Shown: positions 49,897 through 61,869 of the stretch, one piece after another
Position numbering within the stretch: the first letter of the stretch is position 1
Layout: the number at the start of each line of letters is the position of its first letter
Origin: Moringa oleifera
Lineage: Eukaryota > Streptophyta > Magnoliopsida > Brassicales > Moringaceae
Assembly (NCBI GenBank): GCA_021397835.1
Contig: JAJFZO010000537.1
Coordinates: 2,108,001 to 2,172,000, forward strand
Length of the DNA: 64,000 nt
Direction of reading: 5' to 3'
Program-made: the position numbers and the translations under genes
Notes under the pieces: model-generated
Told to the model about the DNA's origin: nothing
Databases searched by the model: none
What the model saw: the letters and a program-made list of their open reading frames with translations, nothing else

Positions 49897-51764
49897 ATGC
49901 TCTCAAAGCTTGGAGTTTGAAAAAAACTTGTTATTTTGTTGTACAGATGAACTTATAATTAATTATAAGTAAACAACTAAGTCATATATATATATAATAT
50001 TGAGTTTAGATCGTCAATGCATTAAAATTATTGATAAAATAATAAAAATTTGATATAATATTGCAATTATTCTAAGAGTTATTGTTGGAAGTCATAACTT
50101 TTGCGCAAAATTTTTGATCGATTAATTATTCTTATTCTGCTTATGTTCAAAGAACCTAATGAGTATTGTTGCATGAAGAAGGTTACCCATAATCTCTATA
50201 CACTCAGCTACATAAGCAACTAAATACCTCCAAAAGATAGGAAGGAGTTATGATGGTGAGATATTGAAACAAGGGCATATACTTAAAAAGAAAGGGGTAA
50301 AGAGGAATACAAATCCAGTCAGGATGATTAGTACACCACCGATGACCTTTTTTGGGGACGACTACCCTAACAGACGAAGGGATTGAGGATTTCCTTATTA
50401 TCCGTGATAGGTCACTAATGGTGATCGAGGAAGACTTGAAGCACCCATGAATCTGTAATGAAAATCTGTGTGCAAAAGATGAGTAACTCACAAAAGATGA
50501 AGAAGATGAGTGCAAATTGTGGGTTCAACAGTAGAGAGTAGGAAAGATTTGCAATGGTTTCTGAGAATAAAAACTAAAGAAGAGTAGGAAAGGGTTCGAG
50601 TTCCCAAGTCAGAGATAAATTTGACTGCTGTGTGAGGAAAAGGATTAAAAACGTTTAAGAAAGTAATGCACAATGATCCAGAGAGGTTACTAAACAGTGA
50701 AGGAGCAACCGATTATTTGGAAATCAATGAGGAGAATGCTACCGTTAAAAGAGACGTTGCGCACCGGACTCAACCTGCTCACTTGGCTCACACTACCATC
50801 CAGTTGACTCAAAAGGAGCTAAACACGCCTAAGGCTGAATTTGTTCCGAGGCTAAATCTGTTTTAAGGTTGAACACTTCTAGGGTGCGTAGATTTTCTTA
50901 GGGAGAGTGGTGAGCCGCAGATTTCATGAAAAATGGGCAAGAATGCACTAAAGATCCTTCATAAATAGAGGATTGCATTCAGAAGAAAGCATATGGGATT
51001 CTAGATAGAGATACTCTACAAAATCATTTTCTTAACTATTTCTTTAGGATCTATAATTTCTAGAATTATTCTCAAGAGCTAGCAAGATTAGGCAAAATAC
51101 AATTTCATTTCTTTTAGAGTTGTTGATTAGAAAAGATCTTTATGATTTAGGCTCCTTAGAGAAAGGTAGTGTGACATTATGAGCCTCTATTTTACTACTA
51201 GAAGATATGAATCCTTTTTCTTTTAAGAATTATGGCTGTATTTAATGGTTGTTCTAGAGTTTTGAATTATGTAAATAATTTGTGAGCTTTCATATGAGTG
51301 TTTAATTGAAAATTAAAAAAAAATCCAAATATTTCAATAAACATGATACATTTCAACCTCGATTAGCTTGAGTTTAAGCCACCGTTTTTCCATTTTGAAA
51401 TGATAGATAGAGTTGTAAAAGTTGGTTTTTTGGATTGTTTTCTCATAATCATATAAACTCATGTGAAGTAGAAAATCACTTCAACACGATCAATCAGTGT
51501 CTAATAAAATAGTTTCGTTTGGTTGTTTCACAAATTCAAGTCCATATTGCTAGTTTCTATTATTCTGAAATGATAACCTTAAATTTAGCTTCAGTTTGAT
51601 GAGTTTTTATATAGTAGAATTGAGTATAACATGATTAGTAGGCATCTATTTAGATCAAAATAAGTGTTTGGCTAAAAACATGAATGACTTATTCAGACGC
51701 AGTTGAAAGTTTGTTAGGTATTGGTTTCTATGAGTCATTAAATTTGAATAATAATATCAGGTCA
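49897..51764. other. Intergenic or repeat DNA, no gene seen
   Basis: The minus-strand frames at 50204-50673 are Ser-rich and overlap each other without domains. The plus-strand frame at 50666-50866 has no known family. Near 50955-51000, cataaatagaggattgc followed by aagaaagcat resembles a TATA/leader region of an LTR, but no partner LTR is visible. Confidence 0.4.
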
Positions 51765-51772
51765 GGTCATTG

Positions 51773-52227
51773 TAGGGGTGACTGTGGTTAGTGTTTGGTT
51801 TAGTTTTGATTTCCAACTGTTAGTTTAAAAGTCATAGTTAAGATGAATCAAAATTTGAACAGTTAAATTTTAGTTTTGATTAAAATTTGATTCAAAAGCG
51901 ATTCAGGTTTCGATTTATAAGTGATTCAAGTTTATTTAGGTTTGATGCGGTTCAATTCACATTTAATATTTAATATTTTGATTAAATTTTTTAATAAAAT
52001 TAAATAAAAATAAAAATAAAATTATTAGTATTTTTATTAAAATATATATTTTTTAAATCAAAATTATTGTTAAAATTTTTAAAATTAATTTTAAATGAAA
52101 TTTTTAGGAACCGAATCAAACCGATTACGATTCAGAACTTGAACCGTTTATACCAATTATTGTTCGATTCAAAATTTAAAAATTACTGTTTGGTTCATTG
52201 GTTTGAATTGAACCGTGGTCACCCCTA
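51773..52227. mobile_element. hAT-type MITE, 455 bp
   Basis: The left end starts taggggtgac and the reverse complement of the right end starts taggggtgac as well, with further similarity to (g)gtt. Flanks ggtcattg (51765-51772) and agtcaatg (52228-52235) match at six of eight positions, consistent with the 8-bp target duplication of hAT elements. The interior is AT-rich, noncoding, with repeated ggttcaattc / gattcaaatt stretches near both ends that extend the inverted symmetry. Confidence 0.75.
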
Positions 52228-52685
52228 AGTCAATGGCTACTAAGTGGCAGAAAAGAATAGAATGGATAAAACATGAGCTACTAGTTCTAAAGTGAAAAAT
52301 CCACTCTTATTGTGATCATTAACGAATAAAATGAAAATGTATAAAAAATTAATTTGGTAAATAATTATAATTTCGTTACTCTCATTACACTTACATATCA
52401 TATTTATAGTCACATATGTATTTATATATACATCGATATGTGTTTAAATATATGAAATATGCACTTGATGCATATGAAGAATTACTATATATAAGTTACA
52501 TGAATTTTAAAAGATTGTTGTCAATATTTAAAGGTGTACTAGACATGTTATGAATTATATGAACTGAAAATTTATAAGGACTAAAAGATGATAAGATAAA
52601 ATAAGAAGCTAAGTGCATGTATAAGACTAAAACACCTAGCAATTTTACCAAAACCTTATGTGTACTAAAAAACAATGATCATCTT
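52228..52685. other. AT-rich spacer between two hAT-type insertions
   Basis: No gene seen. It ends in atcatctt (52678-52685), the left target duplication of the next element. Confidence 0.5.
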
Positions 52686-53719
52686 TAAAGATGAGCATTC
52701 AGTTAATTCGATTCATTTAGTCTGAAAATTTTAAAAACTGAATTAATCAAATTCTTTAATAAATTAACCAAAATTGATCGAATTAAAAAAATAACCGAAT
52801 TATTCGAACCAAATTTTTTTTAATCGGTTTAATTAGTTATCGAATAAATCAAATAAACCGAAAATTTATTTAGGTTCAAATTTTATATTTTCTACTTTTA
52901 AACTATTTTAAATCTTGAACAATAATTTACAAATCAAATATATATGATATATCATTAATAATCTATTTATATGGATAAAATACATAATTGAACTTTATTG
53001 CAAATAACATCCTTACATATATTTACATAAAAATCAACATCTCTAGTGTATAGAAATCAAAACCTTTTACATATCAATAACAACTTTTAGAATATAAAAA
53101 CTTTTAATAATAAAAGAAAAATTCTTTTACATCAAAATATTGCTGGTACATGATATATTAACATTTAACAAATCAACAACATCAAAGGGAACATTTCATT
53201 AGAGTTGCAATCCTTGTTTTTTTTTGTTTTTTTTTCTATTTTGCCTTTAGTTTCTTAAAAAAAATTTCTTCAACTAATCAAATGGCTGGAAAGCAAAAAA
53301 GACAAGCATAAGAATATCAAAAAAGAAATAATTGTATTTTTATACATTATCAATGACAAAAACTTACCCAAACAATGCTCCTACAAAATCAGTTGATATG
53401 ATACTACAAAAATATTACTTGATAAAATTATATTCAAATAATATTTAGGCTTCGCATATAACATCTTAATAACTAATAGTTCTTTTTTATGATAATCAAT
53501 CAACAAAGAAAAAGAAAATCAAGAAATAACGATCAACCCACCAGCACAATCTCAACTATATGAGATATGAAACTAATAGTAATAAAAGAAATCACCTTGA
53601 AATAGCAATATACTTCCACACTAATCAATTGTAGCATCTAATGCAATTTTTGACAAATCTATAAACATATAATCAACTTTGTTATTAGAAAAAGTGTGAT
53701 TAAGCTTATTCAATAAAGA

Positions 53720-55620
53720 TTAATAATTGAAAAATAAAATAATTAAATAAACAAAATAATTATCCATATCAAGTTTCTCAAGCTTTACTAAGTCCTCCTC
53801 AATGGCATTGAAACATGGAGATCCACATAACCAATCTTGAGCATAAATAAGGACTTGTACAAACTTAGGAGTCAATGAACTCCTATATCTATCAAGTACA
53901 GGTCCGTAGGTGCTAAAAGCAGATTCAGAAGTAACCGTAGATATAGGAGCTGTCAATATATCCTGAGCCATATGAAAAAAAATGGAAAACTTATGACTAT
54001 TAAGTTTCCAACAATTAAGAATATCAAAATTATTATCATCTTTTGCATCCTCTTTACTTAAAAATCTATTCAATTTTGATTTGTTTTCTTCTTTTCCAAT
54101 TTATTTCTTATATCTTTTAAGCTTACATAAAAGAGCTTGTCTCTTTTTTTCAATCCTAATTCATTTTCCTTTGCAACTTGGCACATTTGACTGCTTTTAC
54201 CAACTTGTGCCCATTGAGGTTGCAAACTTTTTTTATACTCATTAAATAACTCTTCGATTTCTTTTCTCACATTATTAGTCATCACTGAAACTTGTTCCAT
54301 ATCATACATTTTCAAAAAGCAAAAGTTGACAAACTCAAGCTTTTTTCTAGGATCAAGAATAAAAGCAACATAAAGTAGCATTTAACTCAACATCAGGATG
54401 TGTTTCTTAACTGCGCAAAATAGCATAAACATTACAAATATCATCAAGAAAACTATTGGAGGTGACATATGAAGAACTTAAAACTTTGATTGTGAGTTCA
54501 TAAAATTGTTGCAAGAAAAGACAAACCTCTTAATAGTTTTCTAAACCTTTTTTTTTTCAAACAACCCATCTCCCATTATCAACTTATATTTATAATACGG
54601 ATCAGTATCATCAAAAACGTCAAAAGCCTTCTCAAATTTTTGAGTTGCATCTAACATCAAATAAGTAGAGTTCCATTTAGTGTTAACATCCAAACACAAC
54701 AAAATTTTACTTTCAATTTTTTTAATTAAAATATATTCTTTAAATTTGGCCAACCTTATAGGTGATTGTTTCATATATTTAACAGCCCCTCTAACACATG
54801 TAATTGACTCATTCATTTCTTTCAATCCATCTGTAACAATGAGATTAAAAATGTGTGCAATACATCTTAAATGAAGATATTTTCCATCTTGAATGCAAGT
54901 TTCTAAATTATTCAATCTTTCCTTTAAGTGTGAGATTACAGCATCATTAGAACTAATATTATCAACTATAACAGTAAAAACCTCATCAATCTCTCAATCA
55001 TGCAAACATTTTCTATGAATTTTTCGATGGCCTCACCTCTATAACTAGAAATATGACAAAAGTTTACTATTCTTTTGTTTAATTTCTAGTTTTTATCAAC
55101 AAAATGAGCCGTAAAACACAAATAATTAATTCTTTACATTGAAGTCTATGTGTCTGTGGTGAGAGATACTCTTATACTAGATGATTTCAATAACTGTTTC
55201 AGTTTAAATTTTTCATCATTATAAAGTTGATAACAATCTCTAGTTATAGTTCATCGTGAAGGCATACAAAACTTAGGATATGCAACGTCGAAAACATTTA
55301 CCATCTATAAATTTGAAAGGCAATTCATCCATAATGATCATTTCAGCTATACCCTTTCTAATGACATCTTGATTAAACTTCTAACTACCTAAAGATCCAT
55401 CTCTTTTAGATTCAAAAAATAATTTAGTTTGACTAGAATCAATACTAACATTTATTCTTTTCTTACAAGTACCCATATGAGCTTTCAATGCAGTTGTTTC
55501 ATTTCTTTTAGGATCAGCAAAAGACTCTCTATCACAGTAATTACATCTAGCTTTATACTCACCTTGTTCATTAGAAAATTTGGTGAAGTGTTCTTAAACT
55601 TCTGATCTTGGCCTAAAAAC
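53720..55620 (-). pseudogene. hAT transposase (BED finger and dimerisation domain), decayed
   Basis: Read leftwards, 55610-55460 holds a BED-type zinc finger (YKARCNYCDRESFADPK, ALKAHMGTCKK) with C-x2-C and H-x3-C ligands. A degraded middle follows with several stops. 54915-54541 is open and typical of the family (HLRCIAHIFNLIVTDGL, LDVNTKWNSTYLML). 54381-54070 has LYVAFILDPRKKLEF. 54073-53720 is the C-terminal dimerisation domain (STVTSESAFSTYGPVLDRYR, SSLTPKFVQVLIYAQDWL). Separate frames and internal stops show that it is dead. The BED and C-terminal parts place it with Ac-like plant hAT transposases (zinc finger BED / RICESLEEPER type). Confidence 0.88.
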
Positions 55621-56024
55621 TTTCCTTTTCAATTTAGAACTTGTAGATGATGGATAAACTGAATTTGGTTATGTGGCATTAGGCATAGGATATATATCAT
55701 TACTCTTAATTGACATCATTTAACTTCTAAAATAAATAACAATTAAAACTAGTTAGTAATAATACTTTTCAATAATTAGATAAGATTCTAAAACATTTCA
55801 ATAATAATACCATATTGCAATTTCAGTAGTAATAGTTAATACCACTACCTTTAAAAAAATGATTATGAATTATTAGAAGAAAAACCTAACATACAACTTT
55901 ACATTACATCAGGAAAGGATTTAAAGAAAAGATATGAAACAAAAATGGAACGAATTAAAGAAATCAATTCTCTAGTTTCCAACACTGGGATTGTTTTGCC
56001 TTGCATGTTATAGCTACATACATA

Positions 56025-56027
<3 letters not shown>

Positions 56028-56057
<30 letters not shown>
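56028..56057. repeat. (AT)15 microsatellite
   Basis: Perfect alternating A/T run inside the right arm of the hAT element. Confidence 0.9.
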
Positions 56058-56061
<4 letters not shown>

Positions 56062-56201
56062 GATAATATAGAGAATAAATTTATGATACTTACCCAAATA
56101 CTGAAAGAGAATCGACAAAGATGACCTAATTTTTAATTTAAAGTGTGGTTGTCATGAATTGTGATTTGAAAAATTGAAAGATTAAAGAGATGAGATAGTG
56201 T

Positions 56202-56402
56202 CTGTTACTACTGGGAGGATTAAAACTGAAAAGAAAGAAGATGATGCATAAGGGATTATCGAATGCGTATATGTGACGTGGCCACGTGGGTGTGGCTGCA
56301 GTGCTACTACTGGAAGGATTAAAATTAGAAAGAAAGAGGATAAAGCCTAAGGAAATACGAATTATCGAATGCATATGCGTGGTGTGAGTATGGCTGCGAC
56401 GC
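56202..56402. repeat. Diverged ~100-bp tandem duplication in the hAT right arm
   Basis: Copies at about 56202-56301 and 56302-56402 share (t)actactgg(g/a)aggattaaaa, aaagaaagaagat/aggat, attatcgaatgc and tggctgc blocks in the same order. The unit lies upstream of the transposase coding region and is GC-richer than its surroundings, with gacgtggccacgtggg in the first copy. Confidence 0.75.
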
Positions 56403-56806
56403 ACCTAGTTTTCCAAGATAGATGGGCACGGTGCACAAATTAGGTTAGAACTTCTCAAGTTAAAAGAAAAAAAGGAAGGAATTGTGCCTCACTGCCTGTA
56501 TAGTATGAATAGGTGACTTTAGTAAAGAGATTAAGAGAAAAAAATTATTATTAATAATCAATTAATAAAATTAATTAATTAATAAAATTAATTAACATTA
56601 ATTAATTATTAAAATTAAAAAAATTATTTTTTGATTAATTTGATTTAAAAAAATTTTAATCGAAACCAACCGAGAAAACTAAAACAAATCGATTTATAAT
56701 CAATTTATAATTGAAAATCAAAAAAACCAAACCGAATTAACCGAAATCAATTTGGTTTGTCAGTTTTTTTAGTTTTAACCGAATTTTGCTCACCCTTAAT
56801 CATCTC

Positions 56807-58200
56807 ATCCTTCTTCTTCGTTAAAAAATGATATCTCTCAAATTAAATAAAACCACTCTAACTATACTTCTTTAACATGAATTTAGGAGAAAGAAAGACA
56901 AATAAAGAAGAGAACTAAGGAAGAAAAAACTAGACAAGTAAGTTGACAAATTGAGTTAAAATGATTTGGATTAACTTAAAAGTAAGTAAAATAAGTTAGG
57001 ATTTTATGATGTTTTTTTATTCTTGACTAATTGATCTACATAATGAGTGAAGACATGATTTTTCAGCTATGTAAGAAGATTAAGGTTAAGAATTTGTTGA
57101 AAAACATAAGAGTGCACTAATTTTAAGGTAGTAATTTGAGACTTGATTTTTATTAGCTTCGAGCTTGAATTTGGTGAAATGTAAAAAAATGAAACTTGTA
57201 GATAAATAGCTCAACCAAATGACTGCAAAATAACTTGGCTAAATAATAAAAAGTGAAAGAGTTATGGTTTAATTACTAAGGCTAAAAACAAGGGATATTC
57301 TGCAGAAAATAAAATTTAGTAATGTATTAACTTAGTTGGATTTAAAAAGTAAATTTAGTTTATGTTTGAAAGATTAATTTCAGCATATAGAAATGAAGTG
57401 ATAAATTAGTTGTGCAAGAAAAAGAATTAGCCTTGCGCATAAGAATGAAAACTAAGTAAATAAAGTGAATAAAATTAGGAAAACAAGAATTCAACTTAAG
57501 CTCATCTATCATCCATGAGTATGCTCCCAAATATCATAATAGTACATCTTATACATTTGTAGGAAAATTAAAAGGTGAAGAAATGTAAGGATGAGGAAGT
57601 TTACATAGAGATTAAAATTTTGAAAGTTACAAGAGATAAATATAAGTAAATTATATGGTTGAATGTGTTAAAAAATAGTTATATGTTTAAGTTATAAAAT
57701 GGATTGATGTCTTGAGTTGTTGTTTGAATACTTTGATAACTAAATAAAAAAGAGATAAATAAGTTGTGATTTACTTGATAAACTATGCTTTTGCTGGATG
57801 AATAATTTCATAATAAAAAGAAGGTAAACAAGTTGTGATTTACTTGATAAGTTATGCAATTCCATATATGACATAAGATAGACCAAGGGTCGATGATATA
57901 GAATCATTTTCTTTGGCCATGAGCTTATGATATGCAAATACATAGATAATTATAGATCAATATGTTCACATAAAATTTTCAGAACATTTACTTATCTTGT
58001 TTTATAACAACATTAAAAGAAAATGAAATTGCATATAACTTACATATGTTTGTTCACACTTGATTTTTGATAGGTAAGGATAACATGTTTAATGGTAACT
58101 TATTATTTGGATAATATGTTCGATATGATCAATTATTATCATATGTTTATACTTACTAAGTAGTAATTCACTAAATTGTAAATAAAATTAGTGAAGTTGA
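56807..58200. other. AT-rich spacer, no gene seen
   Basis: No coding exon. A ~45-bp segment (agttgtgatttacttgataa core) is present twice, at about 57744-57788 and 57812-57856, separated by ~23 bases. Confidence 0.5.
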
Positions 58201-58210
58201 AAAGTGAAGT

Positions 58211-58500
58211 TACTATAAGAAAATAAGGTTTTTTTAATGATTAAAAAAGATTTTTCTTCTCGATTTTAAAGTATGAAGAATAACTTAATAAAATAATATT
58301 TTTATAAAAATAATATTTTTATAAAAATAATATTTTTATTTTTAATAATACATCTTTTTTTGTAGTTCTTTAAAATACTATGAAAAAAAAGTATGACATT
58401 AATTTTTAGTTATTCAATAATTTTTAAAAAATATTATTTAATTATTAAAGATTATAATTTTTCTTCACGGTTCTTTTAAAAATTGTTTAAATGTTCATCG
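58211..58500. repeat. Possible left terminus of a CACTA element with AT minisatellite
   Basis: The sequence tactataagaaaa at 58211-58223 resembles the CACTACAAGAAAA-type end of plant CACTA transposons. Behind it come repeated tttttcttc(t/a)cg motifs (near 58250 and 58460) typical of subterminal regions, and about three copies of a 17-bp unit aaaaataatatttttat at 58288-58338. The CACTA transposase remnant begins ~0.9 kb further right, in the expected place for a left end. The first base of the terminus is altered and no 3-bp duplication can be verified. Confidence 0.35.
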
Positions 58501-59210
58501 TAATCATTTCAAGGCATTGGCATTACAAATGACCATTTCATATTAGTCAGATCCTCAATGTAAAATACTTGTCTTGCTTATAAAACTAGTATAAACTGAT
58601 TATTTTTGTGCTTAATCCGATTGAGGTCAACAGAACAACTCTTAATCATCAACTTTTGCACTATTATTATTCTCAACTCAATTGTATTAGAAAACTAAAA
58701 TTTCGAATATGGTGCAATCTACTTTCATATTTCTTATATTACCCCATAAAATGTCACGTCATTATATATTGGATTTTTATCTTTTACACTGAAAATTTGC
58801 ATGGTGTTAGCAATTTGAGCGATATCATTATCCTGGTGGACCTTTAAATTGTCTTTTTCTTTTTGTACAAATGACAACCATTAAGGATGTATCCAGGATA
58901 TTTAATTCTTATGAAATGATACCCATGAGTAATCTATCATAAAGTTAATGAGATATTATGATCACATAATGAAAATTTAGACTCCACCTACAATGCAAAT
59001 TAAATTAAATCAACCATTATTATGAAAAATAAATTAATAATGAAAAAATGTAAACACCCTTGTCTGTGTGTGCAACTAATTAATAAATGTGCAAACATGT
59101 TCATTATGTAACCACTTGCGTCTTTTCGACTTCATAGGATTGTTAACACTTAGCTGGTGTAAATGCTCACTACATGATAATAACATTTACAATCATGATT
59201 TGAAATGGTT

Positions 59211-59294
59211 TATCATGTGGCACTAGTAATGATAAATCAACATTACCTATTCTATCATGTGGCACTAATAATGATAAATCAACATTACCTTGTG
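59211..59294. repeat. Tandem 42-bp duplication
   Basis: Two adjacent copies, 59211-59252 and 59253-59294, begin tatcatgtggcacta and differ at only a few positions, so the duplication is fairly young. Confidence 0.9.
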
Positions 59295-60629
59295 TATGGT
59301 TGAACTTCAGTTGTATTCATCAGCACATATAGATGAGCTTGTTGAAGAAGATTGTAGTGAATTTGTTTAACACATACACTAGTTAGAGGTCTTCCATTTT
59401 GAGTTGAATAATCAAATATATTTTTTGCTTGAAGGAATCACAATGCCATCTACATTGGGCAAATAATCTACCAAAAATTTTAATGCCTTTTCCATAATAT
59501 ATAATTCAGCAATGTAACTCTTAGGCTTGTTACAGTTTCAAACATAACCCTTTAACATTTTCATATATCTTTTAAATAGGTACATTCACCGTAAACAAAC
59601 AAGACCACATAAATTTTACTTCTATGATAAAGTGTACAATGAGATGAACTATAATATCAAAGAAGCTAGGAGGAAAATATTTCTCTAGTAAGTATAGTGT
59701 TGTCATAAGTTCATGTTATATTCCATCTAATTTTGAAACATCCACCACTTTCTAGCATAATAGATTAAAGAACATCCAAGTCTAATAATGGCATATCTGA
59801 CATGTTTGGGCAACACCACTCGTAAAGTAATAAGTAAGAGTTGTTGCATTAACATGTGACAATCATGTGATTTAAGCCCATATAGTTTTAACTTTTCCAT
59901 AAGAGACAAGATTTCTAATGTTCGAGTAATACCCATTTGGTACTTTAATCTCATTAAGCACTTTACAAAATCTTCTTTTTCTATCTATTGATAAAGTGTA
60001 ACACATAAATGAAAGGAATGTATGATTATTACAAACTTGTGATATCAATTTAAACTGTAATCCCATTTGTTCAAAATCCTTTCTAGCAACTAACTCATCC
60101 TTAGATTTTTCTACGATATCAAAAAATTTGCCTATAAGACTATGACATACATTTCTTTTTATATGCATAATATTAAGTGCATTTCTCATATGCAATAACT
60201 TTAATATGGTAAATTAAAGAAAATTGATCTCTTTTTCTAACACTGTGAAACTACATAATCATCATTTCATTTGGTTCAGTTTATTGACTTCCAGAATAAA
60301 TTCGGTAAACCTTGAATTCTAGCAAGAACTTCCTCACTAGTTAACGGTTGTAAAGCAATTCTGAATTCTTATTTCCCATTAAAAGCCTTTTCTTATCTAC
60401 TGTACGAATGATATCATGGTAAGAATCTTTTATATCCAATATATGACATTTCTTACTATGTTGTGACTGGCATGCATGGGTATTCTCATCATAAATCAGA
60501 TAAGCACAGTAACCTTTAACTACATAACCATATAAGTTGCCATAAGTAGAAAAATCATTAATTATCCATAGCAGAACAATTCTCAAGTTGAATGATTCCT
60601 TATGGTACCCATCATACACTTGTACACCA

Positions 60630-60779
60630 GTGTCCCATTACATTTTCAAATCCTTTAGGAGTAATGCCAAGTATATGTTAATGTCATTACCAAGTTGTAC
60701 CTTAGTGTCCCACAACATTTTCAAATCCTTTAGGAGTAGTGCCAAGTATATGTTCATGTCATTACCAAGTTGTTTAGGA
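60630..60779 (-). repeat. 75-bp in-frame tandem duplication inside the CACTA transposase
   Basis: Copies start gtgtccca at 60630 and 60705 and run to about 60779. Read leftwards each encodes LGNDxNIYLALLLKDLKMLW. The unit is 25 codons long, so the duplication preserves frame. Confidence 0.9.
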
Positions 60780-61128
60780 CCTAATATTAATAACGTCAAC
60801 ATCATGAACTTTTGCTTTATTGTCAACCAAGGTGATAAATTACATGTTACTATAATAATCGACCAGTAACTGTATCGACAGCTCAATGTACTATGAGGAT
60901 TGACCCCGTTAGTTGAAATGGCAAGTCTTAAGTTTCTTGGTTTGAATGCAAAGTCTGCATACGTTGCGAACTATTTTTTCATGAAGCTGAATTTGACGAG
61001 TACCTTAATTGACCATCAGCTTCTTTTTTATTTGAATGGTATGTCAAGATACTTTGATGTTTCAAAGCTCTTAAACATTTTTCTAATTCTTGATGTTGGC
61101 GAGAAATACCATAACGCCTTAGCTAACA

Positions 61129-61130
<2 letters not shown>

Positions 61131-61168
<38 letters not shown>
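61131..61168. repeat. (TA)19 microsatellite
   Basis: Perfect TA dinucleotide run within the decayed CACTA transposase. Confidence 0.92.
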
Positions 61169-61171
<3 letters not shown>

Positions 61172-61869
61172 TTACTGCTCTTCATCACTTCCCATTTTGA
61201 AAGCCCACAAGTTAGAATATTAAGCCTCATCTTGTTATTCTTTGCGATAAAAAATGTAGTCATTTGGACATGCATGGATTTTTTAGTACTTCATGCCTAA
61301 CGCAGCTAAAGTTTTTTTTAGCATCATACATAGATTTAAGCATTTCATTATTCTCTAGCAACACGTTAAATAGCAAGCTAAGAGTATCCTCAAACCAACC
61401 ATACTTTACCTTCAAATTATAAAGTTTAATTAAAACAGATAGTTTGGTAAACTTCTCAAACTTAGGATACAAAAGTTTTTTAGAATCATCAACTAACTTT
61501 TCAAAGTTGTTAGGATCACTATCATACTTCGCAAATGCCTCTTGGATCATCTTTACAGTGTTATCGACTTCCTCCTCATGCATGTGTTCTTTAAAACTCT
61601 AGCTCTTCTACTTGTAGAAGATCCACTTATGCATGGCTCTCCGTGCCATGTCCAACTCTATCAGCTTCGATCAACCCTATATACATATAAATGATCTCGT
61701 ATCTTGTGTGAAATATGATGGTTCATATTATCACATTTGATGCATGGGCAACGAATTTGCTTGCAATCATCATAGTTTTGAATAGCATAATTTAAGAACC
61801 CATTTATACATTTATTGTACTCATTTGACCTTCTATCAGCATACAGCAAAGTCTTGTCCATTTTGTTAT

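Larger units (their letters stand above)
52686..56798 (-). mobile_element. hAT transposon, full length but inactive, 4.1 kb
   Basis: Terminal inverted repeats are taaagatgagca (left) and, as reverse complement of the right end, taagggtgagca. The 8-bp flanks atcatctt (52678-52685) and atcatctc (56799-56806) agree at seven of eight bases, as expected for a hAT insertion. Subterminal regions on both sides are rich in aaccgaatt-type motifs in opposite orientation. Between them lies a broken hAT transposase read leftwards. Confidence 0.88.
59400..61861 (-). pseudogene. CACTA (En/Spm) transposase, tnp2 type, decayed
   Basis: Read leftwards, 61861-61661 encodes the transposase-associated N-terminal domain (MDKTLLYADRRSNEY, IRCPCIKCDNM). 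61583-61260 gives KLSVLIKLYNLKVKYGW. 60886-60630 holds the tnp2 core (FMMLTLLILGPKQLGNDMNI). 60619-60341 has LLWIINDFSTYGNLYGY. 60195-59870 gives MHIKRNVCHSLIGKF and KVLNEIKVPNGYYSN. 59900-59730 gives LKSHDCHMLMQQLLLI, and 59700-59410 the following conserved region (YMKMLKGYV, with stops). The order matches complete CACTA transposases, but frames are broken many times. The first ATG at 61861 fits the family start. Confidence 0.85.

Noticed and set aside
50597..50612. gggttcgagttccc, similar to a tRNA gene B box or SINE promoter
   Set aside because: No A box at the right distance and no cloverleaf can be drawn around it.
50950..51130. TATA-like cataaatagagg region as an LTR or pararetrovirus promoter
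   Set aside because: No paired repeat, primer site or coding region was found nearby.
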